Assembly: GCF_047238345.1 (NCBI RefSeq)
Contig: NZ_JBDFMQ010000001.1
Location: 2,232,001-2,296,000 of the forward strand
DNA from: Shouchella sp047238345
GTDB taxonomy: Bacteria > Bacillota > Bacilli > Bacillales > Bacillaceae_D
Direction: 5' to 3'
Length of the DNA: 64,000 bases
This document shows, in pieces, positions 61,120-64,000 of the stretch. Every line of letters starts with the position of its first letter. Positions within the stretch are counted from its first letter, which is position 1. The notes under the pieces were generated by a model, which was not told where the DNA came from, did no database searches, and worked only from the letters and a program-made list of their open reading frames with translations. The translations under genes were made by a program, and so were the position numbers.

Positions 61120-62154
61120 TTAATAATCCGAATCTGCTGGACGGACTTGTAGTGAGCGTAAGTACTCGATTAAGTCTTCCATATCCTCATCATTGATATC
61201 ATGAGCTGGCATGTTATTGCCTTGCTTTAACTCTTCAGGATTACGAATCCAATTTGCAAGCTCTTCATCGTCATCCATATCGTAAACGCCGGCAAACTTT
61301 TTACGGTCACCAAAGTTTGATAACGTTGGGCCTGTTGCCATTCCTTCTCCACCGATCGCATGACAGTTAATACACGCATTCTCTTGGAACACTTCGTATC
61401 CTGCTTCTGCGTTCGCGGCTGTTTCTTCTGCTTCAACACCTTGCATGTCATCGACCCACTGGTCATATTCGTCACGCTCTAGCGCAATGACTTTAAAGTC
61501 CATAAGGGCATGAGATGGGCCACATAATTCAGCACATTTTCCAAGGTAAACACCTGGTTCATCTGCTTGTAACCATAGGGCATTCGAAATTCCAGGAATA
61601 TTGTCAATTTTTCCACCTAAAGCAGGTACCCAGAAGGAATGAATCACATCTTCTGCGTTAAGTTCAAATACTACACGTTCTCCAACAGGAATATACACTT
61701 CTTGGCCAGCGGTAAAGCCTTCTTCGTAATCAAACTGCCACCAGTACTGGTGTCCAGTAACGTTTATGTATACCGCATCTTCATGCTCAGCTGGGTCAGC
61801 ATCAACATGGAATTCAAACGTTCCTGTTACGGTTGGAATAAATAAGATGATGAGTAAGAGCACTGGGATTACAGTCCAGGTAATTTCCATCGCTGTATTT
61901 CCGTGAACTTGTTCAGGTAATTCATCATCGCCTTCTTTTCGACGAAATTTCACGACGATAATGAAGAAAATTGCAAACACGACAACGGATACAAATGTCA
62001 TAATAATTAATGACAAGATCATGTTATCGTAGATCCATTGTGCCGCTTCTCCTTTTGGATCAAGAGCAGTTAGGTTTTCTTCACCAAGACAGCCTGATAA
62101 AAAAACAAGCACAAGAGCTGCAGGTGTTAAGCGCCACAGTAGGTTTTTTAACAT
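61120..62154 (-). CDS. ctaC: Cytochrome c oxidase subunit II with fused cytochrome c (caa3 type)
   Basis: Electron entry subunit. Lipoprotein signal with lipobox LSGC (Cys22), two membrane helices, a CuA domain with HSFWVPALGG and GKCAELCGPSHALM ligands, and a C-terminal cytochrome c with CINCH heme site and an axial methionine in NNMPAHD. 344 residues from the ATG at 62154; the GTG at 62169 is within the leader. This fusion defines the caa3 class that accepts electrons from cytochrome c. Confidence 0.97.
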   Translation of the reverse strand: MLKNLLWRLTPAALVLVFLSGCLGEENLTALDPKGEAAQWIYDNMILSLIIMTFVSVVVFAIFFIIVVKFRRKEGDDELPEQVHGNTAMEITWTVIPVLLLIILFIPTVTGTFEFHVDADPAEHEDAVYINVTGHQYWWQFDYEEGFTAGQEVYIPVGERVVFELNAEDVIHSFWVPALGGKIDNIPGISNALWLQADEPGVYLGKCAELCGPSHALMDFKVIALERDEYDQWVDDMQGVEAEETAANAEAGYEVFQENACINCHAIGGEGMATGPTLSNFGDRKKFAGVYDMDDDEELANWIRNPEELKQGNNMPAHDINDEDMEDLIEYLRSLQVRPADSDY

Positions 62155-62240
62155 GTTCGTTTCCCTCACTTTCTATGTAATTGTCTTGGCCTTTTCAAAC
62201 AGCGGCGTGAATAACAAAATGGTTGAACAGTTTACAAGAT

Positions 62241-62255
62241 TCGAAAACGGATACA
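62241..62255. promoter_or_regulatory. Putative cre site (CcpA) upstream of ctaC
   Basis: TCGAAAACGGATACA differs from the cre consensus WTGnAAnCGnWnnCW at one position (T to C). It lies 87-101 bases upstream of ctaC. cta genes are under carbon catabolite control in B. subtilis. Confidence 0.4.
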
Positions 62256-62419
62256 ACCTTTTTTATTCATGGCGGAATATGTACATTTACTCACACACAT
62301 ATTCTTACATTCTCCCACAATATCGATTATAACCGAAAATGTGGGCGGTTTCATCAAATTCCTTTTGTTCACATGATTTTCACATTTACAATCTTCAAAA
62401 ATTGTTCGCAGTTGAAAAA

Positions 62420-62449
62420 TTGACTTTACCCTGTTCATTTTCTTATCAT
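62420..62449 (+). promoter_or_regulatory. Sigma-A promoter of ctaA
   Basis: TTGACT (62420-62425) and TATCAT (62444-62449), spacer 18; each hexamer is one change from consensus. It lies 76 bases before the chosen TTG start, leaving a leader of about 70 bases. Confidence 0.6.
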
Positions 62450-62525
62450 GGAGAAAGTACATTATAAGACCCATACTAACTTTATCATACTTTTCAACAA
62501 GTTTATAGAAGGAAAGGTGAAACGA

Positions 62526-63431
62526 TTGCATAAAGGACTAAAAAGATTTGGCGTATTCACCTCATTAGGTGTTCTTCTTGTTTTAATACAAGGAGCCGTT
62601 GTCACAAACACGGATTCTGGTGAAGGGTGCGGCCAAACATGGCCCCTTTGTTTTGGACAAGTCATTCCTATTGACCCTCCACCTGAAACCGTTATTGAAT
62701 TCTCACACCGCTTGATTGCAGGCATTGTCGGGATGCTCGTTATTCTAATGGCCATCTGGTCATGGAGAAAGTTAAAACATCTCCCAGAAACAAAATTTCT
62801 AGCGATCATCTCAGTTTTCATGATTATTTTTCAAGGATTATTAGGAGCAGGCGCTGTTGTATTTGGCCAATCTGATTTAATTATGGCCCTTCACTTCGGG
62901 TTCTCAGCCTTATCCTTTGCTTCTGTTGTCTTGCTTACGAGGCTTGCCTTTGAAGACAGCAACCCTAAAAGACATTATGTACCAATTGTCTCAAAGTCAT
63001 ACAAATGGTTTGTAATTGGAACGACCATTTACTCCTACTTAGCGATTTATACTGGCGCTTACGTTAAGCACCGTGACGCAACACTTGCCTGCTCAGGTTT
63101 TCCACTTTGTAATGGGGAGCTCATTCCATCTATTTTTCATAGCGGAATTGCGGTTCAACTCTTACACCGGGGAGCAGCCATGATTCTCGTTGCGTTACTG
63201 GTAATCTTATTTATTTGGACATTAAAAACGTATCGATCTCAAGCAGTATTGGTGTTTTGTTCTGTACTAACAATTATTCTTGTTGCTGGACAAGCAGCCT
63301 CTGGTATCGCAGTTGTGTTAACAGAAAATTCGACGCTAACCATTGGTATTTTCCACGCATTACTCATTTCACTTCTCTTTACCGTTTTATGCTATATGGT
63401 GATGCTCGTTCTTCGCCATAAACGGAAATAA
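62526..63431 (+). CDS. ctaA: Heme A synthase
   Basis: Oxidises the C8 methyl of heme O to the formyl of heme A for the caa3 oxidase. 301 residues, eight membrane segments. Heme histidines lie in EFSHRLIAG, ALHFGFSALS, LLHRGAAM and FHALL, and two extracytoplasmic cysteine pairs in CGQTWPLC (Cys35, Cys42) and CSGFPLC. I prefer the TTG at 62526, preceded by AAAGGTG, which aligns with B. subtilis CtaA; an ATG at 62448 has no ribosome site. Confidence 0.95.
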   Translation: MHKGLKRFGVFTSLGVLLVLIQGAVVTNTDSGEGCGQTWPLCFGQVIPIDPPPETVIEFSHRLIAGIVGMLVILMAIWSWRKLKHLPETKFLAIISVFMIIFQGLLGAGAVVFGQSDLIMALHFGFSALSFASVVLLTRLAFEDSNPKRHYVPIVSKSYKWFVIGTTIYSYLAIYTGAYVKHRDATLACSGFPLCNGELIPSIFHSGIAVQLLHRGAAMILVALLVILFIWTLKTYRSQAVLVFCSVLTIILVAGQAASGIAVVLTENSTLTIGIFHALLISLLFTVLCYMVMLVLRHKRK

Positions 63432-63437
63432 AATCAA

Positions 63438-63470
63438 ACCTTCATGATGAACTTGTCATGAAGGTTTTTT
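63438..63470 (+). terminator. Terminator after ctaA
   Basis: A perfect ten-base stem ACCTTCATGA/TCATGAAGGT with an eight-base loop and T6. Confidence 0.9.
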
Positions 63471-63478
63471 CAGTAAAA

Positions 63479-63510
63479 AAGCTTGCTGAACGTCAATGAT
63501 CAGCAAGCTT
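63479..63510 (-). terminator. Terminator after pycA
   Basis: A perfect 11-base stem AAGCTTGCTGA/TCAGCAAGCTT with a ten-base loop, followed by T6 in the pycA direction. It stands tail to tail with the ctaA terminator. Confidence 0.9.
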
Positions 63511-63517
63511 TCATTCC

Positions 63518-64000
63518 TTATTCTACTTCTATTAATAGATCTCCAGTCGAAATCGGTTCGCCATCTTTGACATGGACTTTCTTCACCGCACCATTCTTAG
63601 CAGCTTGCACGGTTGTTTCCATCTTCATTGCTTCTGTAATCATGAGGTGATCGCCTTTTTTCACTTCATCGCCTTCAGAAACAAGCACTTTCACAACCGT
63701 ACCAGGCATTGATGCTCCAATATGACTTGAATTATTTTTCTCGGCTTTTGGACGGAGAACAGCATCTGTCTTTACATCTAAATCAAAAATATTTACTTCA
63801 CGGGGCTGTCCGTTAAGTTCAAAGTACACGATTCGGGTGCCGTCTTGTTGCGGATCAGAAATGGAAATTAATTTAACAATAAGGGTTTTCCCTTGTTCGA
63901 TTTCTATTTCGACTTCTTCTCCAAGATGTAACCCATAGAAGAATGTTGGCGTATCAAGCACAGAAACATCACCAAATCGCTCACTAAATTCTTCATATTC
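63518..64000 (-). CDS. pycA: Pyruvate carboxylase, C-terminal part
   Basis: The last 160 residues of pyruvate carboxylase, which makes oxaloacetate from pyruvate, bicarbonate and ATP. The gene enters from the right edge with the end of the carboxyltransferase domain (EEFSERFGDVSVLDTP) and ends with the biotinyl domain carrying the AMKME biotinylation lysine. pycA next to ctaA is the usual Bacillus order. Confidence 0.95.
   Translation of the reverse strand, partial: EYEEFSERFGDVSVLDTPTFFYGLHLGEEVEIEIEQGKTLIVKLISISDPQQDGTRIVYFELNGQPREVNIFDLDVKTDAVLRPKAEKNNSSHIGASMPGTVVKVLVSEGDEVKKGDHLMITEAMKMETTVQAAKNGAVKKVHVKDGEPISTGDLLIEVE

Larger units (their letters stand above)
62155..62525. other. Divergent ctaC-ctaA control region
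   Basis: 371 bases without a gene. It contains the putative cre site (62241-62255), the ctaA promoter (62420-62449), and for ctaC a possible sigma-A promoter (TTGAAA, 17, TAGAAA) on the minus strand near 62171-62199. ctaB, which would lie here in B. subtilis, is not present. Confidence 0.7.

Noticed and set aside
1..64000. Search for a mobile element, defence island, CRISPR array or biosynthetic cluster
   Set aside because: No transposase, integrase, repeat-spacer array, restriction, toxin-antitoxin or synthase gene was seen; gene content is core Bacillaceae throughout.

Overview
The window is a low-GC Firmicutes chromosome segment from an aerobic endospore-forming member of the Bacillaceae. 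The protein content is close to Bacillus subtilis. The acidic surfaces of many proteins and several organisational differences suggest a more distant, possibly alkaliphilic, relative; that assignment is inference. Gene order follows the B. subtilis stretch from pycA/ctaA to yloA/yloB, in inverted orientation, so most genes lie on the minus strand. I see no insertion sequence, prophage, CRISPR array, tRNA or rRNA gene, and no defence or secondary-metabolite island. The interest lies in regulation and in genes missing from otherwise conserved clusters.

Layout. 1-2.8 kb: the start of a calcium-type P-type ATPase (yloB-like) diverging from rqcH, the alanine-tailing factor of ribosome quality control. 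2.8-15.2 kb: the pyrimidine operon pyrR-pyrP-pyrB-pyrC-carA-carB-pyrK-pyrD-pyrF-pyrE plus a terminal methyltransferase gene, with two PyrR attenuators. 15.2-18.1 kb: rluD-type pseudouridine synthase, lspA, a DksA-like protein (ylyA) and divIVA. 18.2-21.6 kb: ylmH-ylmG-sepF-ylmE-ylmD-ylmC. 21.7-24.3 kb: the sporulation genes sigG, sigE and spoIIGA. 24.4-40.8 kb: the division and cell-wall cluster ftsZ, ftsA, divIB, spoVE, murD, mraY, murF, murE, spoVD, pbpB, ftsL, rsmH, mraZ. 40.9-56.9 kb: bshC and the ylb series, including coaD, rsmD, rpmF, ylbF and sporulation-linked ylbJ/ylbO, with three inserted plus-strand genes (a small unnamed protein, an ATP-grasp protein and a hotdog thioesterase). 56.9-63.4 kb: a caa3-type cytochrome c oxidase operon (ctaC-D-E-F, then a CtaM-like protein and a lipoprotein) diverging from ctaA. 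63.5-64 kb: the end of pycA.

How it works together. Pyrimidine synthesis is tuned by UMP-bound PyrR terminating transcription in the leader and before pyrP. Wall precursor synthesis and septum assembly are co-transcribed from mraZ. An array of GTGG boxes in front of mraZ looks like its autoregulatory operator. Sporulation is wired into division: a sigma-H-type promoter precedes ftsAZ, a long-spacer promoter precedes spoIIGA-sigE, a sigma-E-type promoter precedes spoVE, and a terminator separates spoVD from vegetative pbpB.

Main points to check: a four-hairpin structured RNA with a terminator between rsmD and the small plus-strand gene at 51.5 kb (the place of the ylbH-leader motif); absence of ileS, murG/murB, sbp/ylxX/ylxW, ctaB/ctaG and ylbB from their usual places, with murF gained inside the division cluster; loss of the usual third PyrR attenuator; and the ATP-grasp gene with a perfect-consensus promoter whose stop codon sits in the loop of a shared terminator.
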